Assembly: GCF_029277445.1 (NCBI RefSeq)
Contig: NZ_CP119566.1
Location: 3,288,001-3,352,000 of the forward strand
Source: Pararhizobium qamdonense
Lineage (GTDB): Bacteria > Pseudomonadota > Alphaproteobacteria > Rhizobiales > Rhizobiaceae
Direction: 5' to 3'
DNA length: 64,000 bases
Part shown: in pieces, positions 16,792 to 25,078 of the stretch
Position numbering within the stretch: the stretch's first letter is position 1
Layout: each line of letters opens with the position of its first letter
Notes under the pieces: generated by a model
Databases searched by the model: none
What the model was told of the DNA's origin: nothing
The model's input: the letters and a program-made list of their open reading frames with translations, nothing else
Program-made: the position numbers and the translations under genes

Positions 16792-17652
16792 TCACATCTT
16801 ATCGACCGGCAGACCGTCTTCGCCCGGTGAGGCGTGGTCGTCGGGATGGCCTGGCCATTGGCTGCCATATTTGCGGTGCCAGGCGCGGGCGCCGAAGGGG
16901 AGTGTGAGGAGGTAGCCGACGGCGGTGATGGCCATGGTTTCCCAGGTAAAGCTCATCAGCGTCGCCACATAGAGGACGACGAAGAGGATGACGGGCAGGA
17001 CCAGATCGCGGCGGACGCGGTTTTCCGATTTGCCGGACCAGACCGGCAGGCGGCTGACCAGCAGGAAGGCGATCAGCACCGTGTAGGCCGAGGCGATCAG
17101 CCCCATGACATGGCCGGGCTGAACGCCGAGAAGGCCGAGATAAACAGGAAGAAGCACCAGCATGGCACCGGCGGGCGCCGGGACCCCGACAAAATATTCC
17201 GATTGCCACTTGGCCTTGATATCGCGCTCGGCCATGACGTTGAAGCGCGCCAGGCGAAGACCGGCGGCGATGACGTAGATCAGCGCGGCAATCCAGCCGA
17301 TCGAGCGTGCCTCGTCCAGCACATAGGCAAACAGGACGAGCGCCGGTGCGACGCCGAAATTGACGATATCGGCGAGCGAATCCATCTGCACGCCGAATTT
17401 CGACGTGGCCTTCAAGAGGCGGGCGACGCGCCCGTCGATCCCATCGAGGAAAGCTGCGACCAGCACCATGGCAACGGCGAGCTCGAAACGGCCCTCAAAC
17501 GCCAGGCGAACGCCCGAAAGCCCGGCGCAGATGGCCAGAACCGTGATCAGGTTGGGCACGAGCAGCCGCAGCGGAATTTCCCGCAGGCGCGGGCCGCGCG
17601 CGCCATCATCGTTGGGGCCATGCGGGTCAAAAGGCGGAAAGGGCGTTTCCAT
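16792..17652 (-). CDS. pssA: CDP-diacylglycerol--serine O-phosphatidyltransferase
   Basis: Makes phosphatidylserine from CDP-diacylglycerol and serine, the precursor used by Psd. The CDP-alcohol phosphotransferase motif DGxxAR...G...D...D is intact (DGRVARLL, then FGVQMDSLADIVNFG). About eight membrane helices; 286 residues from the ATG at 17652, which has AGGAG at six bases. An alternative ATG at 17688 would overlap the psd stop as ATGA. Type II (membrane) PssA as in Sinorhizobium. Second gene of psd-pssA. Confidence 0.95.
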   Translation of the reverse strand: METPFPPFDPHGPNDDGARGPRLREIPLRLLVPNLITVLAICAGLSGVRLAFEGRFELAVAMVLVAAFLDGIDGRVARLLKATSKFGVQMDSLADIVNFGVAPALVLFAYVLDEARSIGWIAALIYVIAAGLRLARFNVMAERDIKAKWQSEYFVGVPAPAGAMLVLLPVYLGLLGVQPGHVMGLIASAYTVLIAFLLVSRLPVWSGKSENRVRRDLVLPVILFVVLYVATLMSFTWETMAITAVGYLLTLPFGARAWHRKYGSQWPGHPDDHASPGEDGLPVDKM

Positions 17653-17684
17653 GATCTGCTCCTGTTTCGCTTTTCGTTCGTCCA

Positions 17685-18383
17685 TCAACCGCGCCGGCTG
17701 ATGACGGGTCCCTTGGCGGAGCCGAATTCCGCCAGAACGGTTTCGCCGGCGATGGCCGTCTGGCCAAGGCTGACGCGGGGTTCGGCGCCTTCAGGCAGGA
17801 AGACATCCAGACGCGAGCCGAACCGGATGAGGCCGAAGCGCTCGCCGGCCTGAAGCGTATCATTGGGCACGGACCAGCAGATGATGCGGCGGGCAACCAG
17901 CCCGGCAATCTGGACGACGCCGATTTCGCCATGGCCGGTTTCGATGACCAGGCCATTGCGTTCGTTTTCGTGGCTTGCCTTGTCGAGTTCGGCATTGACG
18001 AACTTGCCGGCACGGTAGGCGATCCGGCGGATGGTGCCGCGCACCGGCGCACGGTTCACATGGCAATTGAACACGTTCATGAACACGGTGATGCGCAGCA
18101 TCGGTACGGTGCCCAGCCCCAGCTCTTCCGGCGGCGTCATCATCGCGATCGACGAGACGCGGCCATCGGCCGGGCTGATGACGAGGTCATCGTCCAGCGG
18201 CGTCATCCGTTCGGGATCGCGGAAGAAATAGGCGCACCAGGCCGTCAGGATGAAGCCGATCCACATCAACGGCTCCCACAGAAAGCCGAGAACCAGCGAA
18301 ACAACGAAGAAACCGGCGATGAAGGGATATCCTTCCTTATGCACCGGAACCAGCGTGTTGCGCACCGTATTGATCAAGCTCAT
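17685..18383 (-). CDS. psd: Phosphatidylserine decarboxylase proenzyme
   Basis: Converts phosphatidylserine to phosphatidylethanolamine. 232 residues, the short archaeal/alphaproteobacterial type, with one or two N-terminal membrane helices (about 20-52). The RFGSRLDVF segment contains the Gly189-Ser190 bond that should self-cleave to give a pyruvoyl alpha chain. ISPADGRV and the NVFNCHVNR region are conserved. Directly upstream of and coupled to pssA, so both steps of PE synthesis are made together. Confidence 0.96.
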   Translation of the reverse strand: MSLINTVRNTLVPVHKEGYPFIAGFFVVSLVLGFLWEPLMWIGFILTAWCAYFFRDPERMTPLDDDLVISPADGRVSSIAMMTPPEELGLGTVPMLRITVFMNVFNCHVNRAPVRGTIRRIAYRAGKFVNAELDKASHENERNGLVIETGHGEIGVVQIAGLVARRIICWSVPNDTLQAGERFGLIRFGSRLDVFLPEGAEPRVSLGQTAIAGETVLAEFGSAKGPVISRRG

Positions 18384-18533
18384 CTTATGGCATCTCCAAA
18401 TGTTCGGTCCGGCAAGGACGTACAGGGAAAAGTGGGCGGTTGGTAGTCGTTAGTGGGCAGTGAGCGGAGAGAAGTGAGAAGTTCCTGGAAAATCGCTTCC
18501 CTCTTCACCCATCACTCCCCCCTCCTCGCTCGC

Positions 18534-20420
18534 CTACACTGCCGCCGGGCCGCGAACGACCACGCCGAGATCGTCGCTTTCGCGCACCTTCTTCAGCGTT
18601 TCCTCGGCCTGCGTGGCTTCGCGCTGGCGGTTCCACATGGAGGCGTAGAGGCCGTTGCGGTCGATCAGCTCTCCGTGTGTACCGCGCTCGGCGATGCCGC
18701 CGTCCTTCAGGACGATGATCTCGTCGGCATGGATAACGGTGGACAGCCGGTGGGCGATGACGAGCGTCGTGCGGTTTTGCGAGACGATGTCGAGTGCGGT
18801 CTGGATTTCCTGCTCGGTGCGGGTATCGAGCGCCGATGTCGCCTCGTCGAGGATGAGGATCGGCGGGCTTTTCAAAACGGTACGGGCGATCGCCACGCGC
18901 TGTTTCTCGCCGCCCGACAGCTTGAGGCCGCGCTCACCGACCATCGCGCCATAGCCTTCCGGCAGGCTCTTGATGAAGCCGCCGATCTGGGCAATGTCGG
19001 CTGCGGCCTCGACCTCGGCCTGCGAGGCGGAGGTGCGGCCGTAGCGGATGTTATAGGCGATGGTGTCGTTGAACAGAACCGTATCCTGCGGCACCATGCC
19101 GATGACGGCGCGCAGGCTCTTCTGCTTCACGTCGCGCACATCCTGGCCATCGATGGTGATGGCGCCCTCCTGCACATCGTAGAAGCGGTAGAGCAGCCGG
19201 GAGAGCGTCGATTTGCCCGCACCTGAGGGGCCGACGACCGCGACCGTCTTTCCGGCCGGCACCTCGAACGAGATGCCCTTGAGGATCGGCCGGGCCGGGT
19301 CATAGGCGAAATGCACGTCCTTGAAGGCGATGGCGCCCTTGTCGATCGCCAGTTCCACCGCATCCGGGCTATCGACGACTTCGGCCTGGACTTCGAGCAG
19401 ATCGAACATCTGCTCGATATCGGTCAGGCCCTGGCGGATTTCGCGGTAGACGAAGCCGATGAAATTGAGCGGGATGGAGAGCTGCATCAGCATGGCGTTG
19501 ATGAAGACGAAATCGCCGAGCGACTGTTCGCCGCGCTGCACCGCCAGAGCCGACATCACCATCATCACAGCCGTACCGGCACCGAAAATCACCGCCTGGC
19601 CGAAGTTCAGCCAGCCGAGCGAGGTCCAGACCTTGGTAGCCGAGCGCTCGTAGCGCTCCATCGACTGATCGAAGCGCTGGGCTTCCATCTGCTCGTTGCC
19701 GAAATATTTCACCGTCTCGAAGTTCAACAGCGAATCGATCGCCTTGGTATTGGCATCGGTATCGCTGTCGTTCATCGAGCGGCGGATCGAGATGCGCCAG
19801 TCACTCGCCTTGATGGTGAACCAGATATAGACGGCAACGGTGACGGCGGTGACCAAAAGATAGCTGAAGCCATAACCCCACCAGAAGATTATCGCCGTCA
19901 TCAGAAACTCGATGAGGGTCGGCACCGTGTTCAAAATGGTGAAGCGGACAATCGTCTCGATGCCCTTGGTGCCGCGCTCGATGATGCGCGACAGGCCGCC
20001 GGTGCGGCGCTCAAGATGGAAGCGCAGCGACAGCTGGTGCATGTGGACGAAGGTGCGATAGGCCAGCTGGCGCACCGCATGCTGGCCGACGCTGGCAAAC
20101 AGCGCATCGCGCAGCTGGTTGAGCCCCGCCTGCAGCAGCCGGGCGAGATTATAGGCGAGCACCAGCATGACGGCACCGGTGAAGACCACGGGCAGGATGC
20201 CGGTGACGTCGGTCTTGCCATTCAGCGCATCCGTCGCCCATTTGAAGAAATAGGGCACAAGCAGGAGCACGACCTTGGCGATCAGCAGGATGACCGTTGC
20301 CCAGACCACGCGCATCTTCAGGTCGGTCCGGCCGCTCGGCCACATATAGGGCCAGAGATTGATGATCGTCTGCAGCGGATTGCCTGAATCCGCCGATACC
20401 GTCTTCTTCTGCGCTGCCAC
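18534..20420 (-). CDS. ABC transporter of the Atm1/ABCB7 type
   Basis: Half-transporter with fused membrane and ATPase parts; 628 residues. Six membrane helices (about 35-330) with the Atm1-like FHLERRTGGLSRIIERGTKG loop and FETVKYFGNE segment, then an NBD with Walker A GPSGAGKST, signature LSGGEKQR, Walker B ILILDEATSALD and H-loop IAHRLST. Mitochondrial Atm1 and its alphaproteobacterial relatives export glutathione-linked sulfur or metal conjugates; that is the likely role. Works as a homodimer. A perfect inverted repeat lies 60 bases before the start. Confidence 0.92.
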   Translation of the reverse strand: MAAQKKTVSADSGNPLQTIINLWPYMWPSGRTDLKMRVVWATVILLIAKVVLLLVPYFFKWATDALNGKTDVTGILPVVFTGAVMLVLAYNLARLLQAGLNQLRDALFASVGQHAVRQLAYRTFVHMHQLSLRFHLERRTGGLSRIIERGTKGIETIVRFTILNTVPTLIEFLMTAIIFWWGYGFSYLLVTAVTVAVYIWFTIKASDWRISIRRSMNDSDTDANTKAIDSLLNFETVKYFGNEQMEAQRFDQSMERYERSATKVWTSLGWLNFGQAVIFGAGTAVMMVMSALAVQRGEQSLGDFVFINAMLMQLSIPLNFIGFVYREIRQGLTDIEQMFDLLEVQAEVVDSPDAVELAIDKGAIAFKDVHFAYDPARPILKGISFEVPAGKTVAVVGPSGAGKSTLSRLLYRFYDVQEGAITIDGQDVRDVKQKSLRAVIGMVPQDTVLFNDTIAYNIRYGRTSASQAEVEAAADIAQIGGFIKSLPEGYGAMVGERGLKLSGGEKQRVAIARTVLKSPPILILDEATSALDTRTEQEIQTALDIVSQNRTTLVIAHRLSTVIHADEIIVLKDGGIAERGTHGELIDRNGLYASMWNRQREATQAEETLKKVRESDDLGVVVRGPAAV

Positions 20421-20480
20421 GTCGTGTCCGCCTTCATTTCCCGGCCGCCGGTCTGCGGCAGCCGTCCTTGCGCGCCTTGA

Positions 20481-20501
20481 ATGTCATGGGGAAGATGACA
20501 T
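20481..20501. promoter_or_regulatory. Inverted repeat upstream of the Atm1-like gene
   Basis: ATGTCAT (20481-20487), seven bases, ATGACAT (20495-20501): perfect 7-bp arms, 61 bases upstream of the exporter start. A plausible dimeric-regulator operator; the regulator is unknown. Confidence 0.45.
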
Positions 20502-20535
20502 CGACGAAGGCGCCGCAAACGCAATTTTCCAATGG

Positions 20536-20564
20536 AAAGCGGCGCCTTTGTGAGGCGCCGCTTT
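20536..20564. terminator. Terminator after the LysM protein gene
   Basis: AAAGCGGCGCCT (20536-20547), loop TTGTG, AGGCGCCGCTTT (20553-20564). It lies 57 bases after the LysM gene on the minus strand, before the exporter promoter region. Confidence 0.7.
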
Positions 20565-20620
20565 GTGTTTCAGATAGGACTCATTTTCGGTAACTGCAAT
20601 GGAGCAGCAGCAAAAAGCGA

Positions 20621-22624
20621 TCAGGGCAGATGCTTCACATGCTTGCGGTGCATCTCTTCCGATTCCGCTTCCGACATCGCCTTGTCCGGCACGCCGAAGA
20701 CCTGGCCGGGCAGAATCCGGTCGGGATCGGTGATCTGGTCCTCATTGGCCAGGTAGATCGTCGTATAGCGCACGCCAGCGCCATACAGGCGGCGCGAGAT
20801 CTGCCAGAGCGTATCGCCACGGCGGATGATGACCGAGGTCTTGCTCTGCTGCAACGGCGCCTGCTGCACGGTTTCAGGCTCGGCTGCCGTCTGCCCGGCG
20901 GTCCCAGCGCCCGCCGCTGGAGCCGCGTTGTCCGTTGCGGGTGCCGTCGCAGCAGCGCCTGCATCCGTGGACGGCGCGGTTGTCTGTGCGGCAAGCTGCT
21001 GGGCGGTTTCGACCGGTGCTGGCTGGGTCGCGTCACCTGCAGGCTTTGCAACATCTGCAGGCTTGGCAACATCGCCGCCCGCTGCCGGTGCCGTCTCCGC
21101 AACAGCATCCTTTGCCGGTGCCGGCGTTACGGCCTGGCTTGCAACCGCGTCGTTGCCGGTGCCATCCGTGCGCGGCATCAGCGCCGAGCCGACCGCAGCC
21201 TCGATCTTGCCAAGCGCTGCCGACACGCTGGCCGCATCCTTCGGAAGGGCCTTCAGCATGGTCAGTGCATCGGTCGCAGACTTGGCTGTCTTGGCTGCCA
21301 TTTCCTTGACATTGGCATCCAGATTGTCGGCAACCTTGAAATCGGCGAGCGACTTCAGGGCGATTTCGGTGGAGGAACGTGCCGCCGCCAGCTCTTCGGC
21401 CGTCGGCACCTTGCCATTGGCAAACAGGCCCTTGAGCAGGCTCAGCGCCTTGGTCGCCTCCAGCCGCAGGCCATCGAAACTGCCGCCATCGAACGGCACG
21501 ACGGAGCCTTGCGCATTGCCCTGCGCCACGGCTGCCACCTGATCGCCTTCCGGACGATCGAACGGCACGGCGGCGCGCAGCTCGACCTTGCTGCCATCAG
21601 CGTTCATCATGTCGGCGCGGATCGTGTGATTGCCAACCGGCAGATCGAGCGTGCCATCGACCACGAAACGGCCCTGCTCGTCGGTCTTGGTTTCCCCCAC
21701 CAGCTTGTCATCGGCATAGATGCGCACCAGCGCACCGGCCTTGGCATTGCCGGCCACGAAAATCTTCTTGCCTTCGATCTCGACGGCGGAAACCGCGACG
21801 GCCGGTGTCTCGCCGGTTGCCGTGACGGCAGCCGCATCGCCAGTCAATGGGGTCTGCGTGGGCGCGGCGAGCTGTGCAGGCTTGGCAATACCGGTTGCGG
21901 CCGTTGCCGGTGCCGGCTCGGCCTTGGCTACGTCGCCGGAGGTTGTTTCCGTCCCGGCGGGCTTTGCGGCCGCCGTGGTGCCGTCAGCCTCGGGCTTGGT
22001 GATGATGCGGCTTGCCTCGCCGGGCTTGGCCACCATGGCCAGCAATTCGCCGGCCTTGTCCTTCGGGATCGAGACAGTCGCGACCTCTTCGGAGGATTTT
22101 GTCACGCCATTTTCGCCGGTGCTGCGCAGCGTCAGCTGATAGTCACCGGCCGGCAGCGGCTTGTCGAAGATCGCGGCAAAATCACCGGTGACACCGGCAT
22201 CTGCCGTTCCGACCACCGTCTCGCCATTGACGATCTCAACCTTGCTATTGGGCTCTGCCCGCCCGGCAATCACGGTGGAGCCATCCGGCTCGACGCGCAG
22301 GACGTCGAAGCCCGGTACCGTCAGTGCGGCAGCCGGATCGGTCCCGTTGGTCCCGGCAGGTGCCGCTCCGGTTGCCGGAGCATTCGCCGTTTCGCCGCCA
22401 GCCGTCGGGCGCGCGCCCTTGGCGTCTGCCGTTGCGGCATCCGCAGGCGAGGCTGGCTTTGCACCCGGCTCGTTCGCCGCTACTCCGGCCGCATCATTGG
22501 CAGGCGCTTGCGCCGTGACCTTGTCCTTGCCGCCGTTGATATTGGGCATGACAAAGAAAATCATCAGCAGCGACGCAATTGCCAGGACGATAAGGGCCAC
22601 CCAGCCGGCCTTGTTCTTCATCAT
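20621..22624 (-). CDS. Membrane-anchored Ig-like/LysM domain protein
   Basis: 667 residues. An N-terminal helix (about 7-27) anchors it in the inner membrane with the rest in the periplasm. Two bacterial Ig-like modules can be seen (GFDVLRVEPDGSTVIAGRAE and VSAVEIEGKKIFVAGNAKAG), separated by Ala/Pro/Thr/Lys linkers of very low complexity, with an alpha-helical stretch (about 395-490) and a C-terminal LysM (SVIIRRGDTLWQISRRLYG) for peptidoglycan binding. The ATG at 22624 has TTGGAG at six bases; the frame is open to 22690. Function unknown; a cell-wall organisation role is plausible. It is followed by a terminator. Confidence 0.85.
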   Translation of the reverse strand: MMKNKAGWVALIVLAIASLLMIFFVMPNINGGKDKVTAQAPANDAAGVAANEPGAKPASPADAATADAKGARPTAGGETANAPATGAAPAGTNGTDPAAALTVPGFDVLRVEPDGSTVIAGRAEPNSKVEIVNGETVVGTADAGVTGDFAAIFDKPLPAGDYQLTLRSTGENGVTKSSEEVATVSIPKDKAGELLAMVAKPGEASRIITKPEADGTTAAAKPAGTETTSGDVAKAEPAPATAATGIAKPAQLAAPTQTPLTGDAAAVTATGETPAVAVSAVEIEGKKIFVAGNAKAGALVRIYADDKLVGETKTDEQGRFVVDGTLDLPVGNHTIRADMMNADGSKVELRAAVPFDRPEGDQVAAVAQGNAQGSVVPFDGGSFDGLRLEATKALSLLKGLFANGKVPTAEELAAARSSTEIALKSLADFKVADNLDANVKEMAAKTAKSATDALTMLKALPKDAASVSAALGKIEAAVGSALMPRTDGTGNDAVASQAVTPAPAKDAVAETAPAAGGDVAKPADVAKPAGDATQPAPVETAQQLAAQTTAPSTDAGAAATAPATDNAAPAAGAGTAGQTAAEPETVQQAPLQQSKTSVIIRRGDTLWQISRRLYGAGVRYTTIYLANEDQITDPDRILPGQVFGVPDKAMSEAESEEMHRKHVKHLP

Positions 22625-22882
22625 GCACATCTCCAAATGACCCGGAACCATCAGCGCCCGCCATGGGCGCAGAGGGACAGCTTTTTCCAAGCCTTATGCC
22701 CGTAGCTTTCCGCCTGTTCTTGCTGGACGGAATCAGCCTGTCCATAACGTCAGATCATGCTTAAAAATTGCTAACGATTCCCGAGGTTTTCCACAAGCAT
22801 CACCGCATGTTCAGACCGCCGGAAAGCCCTGTTTCCCGTCATTTTTCTTGACGCATGCAGCCCCGCGATGTCTCTTTATGCC

Positions 22883-23503
22883 ATGAGCGAGCAAAATACC
22901 CCGATTCGATCCATTTGTGTCTATTGCGGCTCCCAGCCGGGGCGCGATCCGTCCTTCATGGAAGCCGGCCGGATTCTTGGCAAATCCATCGCCGAAAATC
23001 ATCTTCGCCTCGTCTATGGCGGCGGCACGAAAGGCATCATGGGCGCCGTCGCCAGCGGCGTTCTCTCGCATGGCGGCCGTGTTACCGGCATTATACCAGA
23101 ATTCCTGATGGATATGGAGGCCACCCGTCATTCGCTGGGACAGCTCAGCGAACTGATCGTCACACCCGACATGCATGAGCGCAAGCACAAGATGTTCGAG
23201 CGCTCCGATGCCTTCGTCACCCTGCCGGGCGGCATCGGCACGCTGGAGGAAATCGTCGAGGTGATGACCTGGGCGCAGCTCGGCCGCCACCGCAAGCCGA
23301 TCGTGCTCGTCAACATCAACGGCTTCTGGGATCCGTTGATGAAGCTCATCCACCACATGGCCGATAGCGGCTTCATCCACACCGCCCATCTCGTCCAGCC
23401 GCTGGTGATCGATCAAGCCGAGGAAGTCGTGCCGGCACTTTTGGCCCATTGGGCAAGCCAGGTCGACCGCGACGGCGACGACGGGATCATCGCCAAGCTG
23501 TGA
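22883..23503 (+). CDS. LOG family protein (lysine decarboxylase-like fold)
   Basis: Rossmann-fold protein of the TIGR00730/LOG family; characterised relatives release cytokinin bases from their riboside monophosphates. Signature motifs YGGGTKGIMG and LPGGIGTLEE carry the nucleotide-binding and catalytic residues. 206 residues from the ATG at 22883; one further upstream at 22868 is possible, and neither has a clear ribosome-binding site. Cytokinin activity is a family inference; in most bacteria the role is purine nucleotide metabolism. Confidence 0.88.
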   Translation: MSEQNTPIRSICVYCGSQPGRDPSFMEAGRILGKSIAENHLRLVYGGGTKGIMGAVASGVLSHGGRVTGIIPEFLMDMEATRHSLGQLSELIVTPDMHERKHKMFERSDAFVTLPGGIGTLEEIVEVMTWAQLGRHRKPIVLVNINGFWDPLMKLIHHMADSGFIHTAHLVQPLVIDQAEEVVPALLAHWASQVDRDGDDGIIAKL

Positions 23504-23616
23504 TGCATTCGGCCCGGACGGCATATGGTATGCTCTTCGGGCCGGTTTCTGCAGAGTTGATCGCTTGGACACAGCGTTGTATTCTACCGGCGATAGTGAG
23601 CCGGGACCATCATTCC

Positions 23617-23853
23617 ATGAGCGACAAGAACGTCATTTCCGAGGACCTCAGCCGCCGCATCGACAAGCTGGCAGCCCGCTCTGCCCTGACGCGTCAGCAG
23701 ATCATCGAGGATGCCCTGTCGCATGGCCGCTCTCTTGCCTGGCAGGAAAAGTGGATCGAGGGCGTGCAGGACGGCATCGAGGATGCTGACCGCGGTAACT
23801 TTGCCAGCGCCGAAGACATCGCCGCCGTTCTCAACAGATACAACGCCACGTAA
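23617..23853 (+). CDS. Orphan ribbon-helix-helix (CopG-type) antitoxin-like protein
   Basis: 78 residues: MSDKNVISEDLSRRIDKLAA starts an RHH DNA-binding domain (about 1-45), followed by a helical tail (WIEGVQDGIEDADRG) that resembles toxin-binding regions of RHH antitoxins. No toxin gene follows: only 45 bases separate it from the converging rarD, and none precedes it. It may be a surviving antitoxin or a solitary regulator. GGGA lies upstream of the ATG. Confidence 0.7.
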   Translation: MSDKNVISEDLSRRIDKLAARSALTRQQIIEDALSHGRSLAWQEKWIEGVQDGIEDADRGNFASAEDIAAVLNRYNAT

Positions 23854-23898
23854 ACGGCGGTGCGGATCGCACGCACAAGCAGCGCGATCCGTGGTTCG

Positions 23899-24837
23899 CT
23901 ACTCGGCCGGATTTGGCACGCTTGCCCGGCGGGCGCGGCTTTCCATGATCATCGATGTCGAATAGACGGCCAGCGCCGCCCAGATCAGGATGAAGGCGAT
24001 CAGCTTCGATGTGCCGAAGGGCTCGTGGAAGACGAAGACGGCGATGATGAAGATCATGGTCGGGGCGATATACTGCATGATGCCGATGGTGGAGAGCCTC
24101 AGCAGCTTGGCGCCGTTGGCATAGATCATCAGCGGCACCGCCGTCACGACGCCGCAGGCCAGAAGCCAGCCGACATCGGCCCAGCCGGTATCGGTGAAAT
24201 GTCCCTGACCGGTGAATTCCAGATAGGCGATATAGCAAAGAGCGGGGATGCTGAGCAGCAGCACTTCCAGAAAGAAACCCTGGTTGGGGCCGACGGGCAG
24301 CGTCTTGCGGAAGAAGGCATACAAGCCCCAGGATAGCGCCAAACTGAGGGAAACCCACGGCAGGCCGCCCGCGTCAAACGCAAGGACGACGACGGCGATG
24401 GCGGCGAGAACGATGGCGACGATCTGCGCCGGATTGAGCTTTTCCTTCAACAGGACAGCGCCGAGGAAAATCGAGAATAGCGGATTGATGTAATAGCCAA
24501 GGGCCGTTTCCAGCGCCCGCCCCGCCCCGATCGCCCAGACATAGATGCCCCAGTTGATGGTGACCAGGATCGCCGTCAGCATCGCCATCTTCAGCATGCG
24601 CGGGGTGCGCAGCGCCACCCTGATATCATCGGTGCGGCCAAGCAGGATAAGCACGGCGCCGGCCAGCGGCACGGACCAGACGATCCGGTGGGCGACGACC
24701 TCGGATGCCGGAATATGCGCGACGGCCTTCATGAAGAACGGCAGGACGCCCCAGAGCAGATAGGCAGTCAGCGCGAAGGCAAAGCCGCGCGGGGAATCGC
24801 CGTTGTGCACCGCTGGTGTTTGTTTCGCGTCAGACAT
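23899..24837 (-). CDS. rarD: EamA-family transporter RarD
   Basis: 312 residues with ten predicted membrane helices in two EamA repeats, of the DMT superfamily. Segments LTAYLLWGVLPFFMKAV, VVAHRIVWSVP and YYINPLFSIFLGAVLLKEKL are typical of RarD. The family was linked to chloramphenicol sensitivity in Pseudomonas, but its substrate is unsettled. Transcribed divergently from cpdB. Confidence 0.88.
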   Translation of the reverse strand: MSDAKQTPAVHNGDSPRGFAFALTAYLLWGVLPFFMKAVAHIPASEVVAHRIVWSVPLAGAVLILLGRTDDIRVALRTPRMLKMAMLTAILVTINWGIYVWAIGAGRALETALGYYINPLFSIFLGAVLLKEKLNPAQIVAIVLAAIAVVVLAFDAGGLPWVSLSLALSWGLYAFFRKTLPVGPNQGFFLEVLLLSIPALCYIAYLEFTGQGHFTDTGWADVGWLLACGVVTAVPLMIYANGAKLLRLSTIGIMQYIAPTMIFIIAVFVFHEPFGTSKLIAFILIWAALAVYSTSMIMESRARRASVPNPAE

Positions 24838-24949
24838 GGCGTTTCATCCCGTTACGGCCGCCCAATGGCAGCTCTCAGTCGTTGTGGCCGTCGTACTCCA
24901 AAGACCATTGATCAACCAATTCATTTCCGTGAACCTTAATACAGCAAAG

Positions 24950-24967
24950 CTGACAAAGCGTTGTCAG
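24950..24967. promoter_or_regulatory. Inverted repeat upstream of cpdB
   Basis: CTGACA, six bases, TGTCAG: a perfect 18-base inverted repeat 111 bases before the cpdB start. TGTCA is also the half-site of rhizobial Pho boxes, but those are direct repeats, so PhoB control of this phosphate-scavenging gene is only a guess. Confidence 0.4.
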
Positions 24968-25078
24968 GAGATCGTGACGGAACCTTGCGGGATACGCCAG
25001 ATTTTACGGGGTGCATTCCACGGTGTGGCGCTCTACGGTCCCGCAGGCACTACCCGGTCAGACGAAGGAACTTCAAAG

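Noticed and set aside
18420..18535. G/T/A-rich irregular repeats (GTAGTCGTTAGTGGGCAGTG)
   Set aside because: Units are too irregular to call a tandem repeat; likely intergenic drift.
20630..22705. Plus-strand open frame of 691 codons, cysteine- and arginine-rich
   Set aside because: Antisense to the low-complexity Ig/LysM gene; its C/R/G repeats mirror Ala/Thr/Pro codons.
24950..24967. Pho box before cpdB
   Set aside because: The TGTCA arms are inverted, not the direct repeats of a Pho box; listed as unassigned operator instead.
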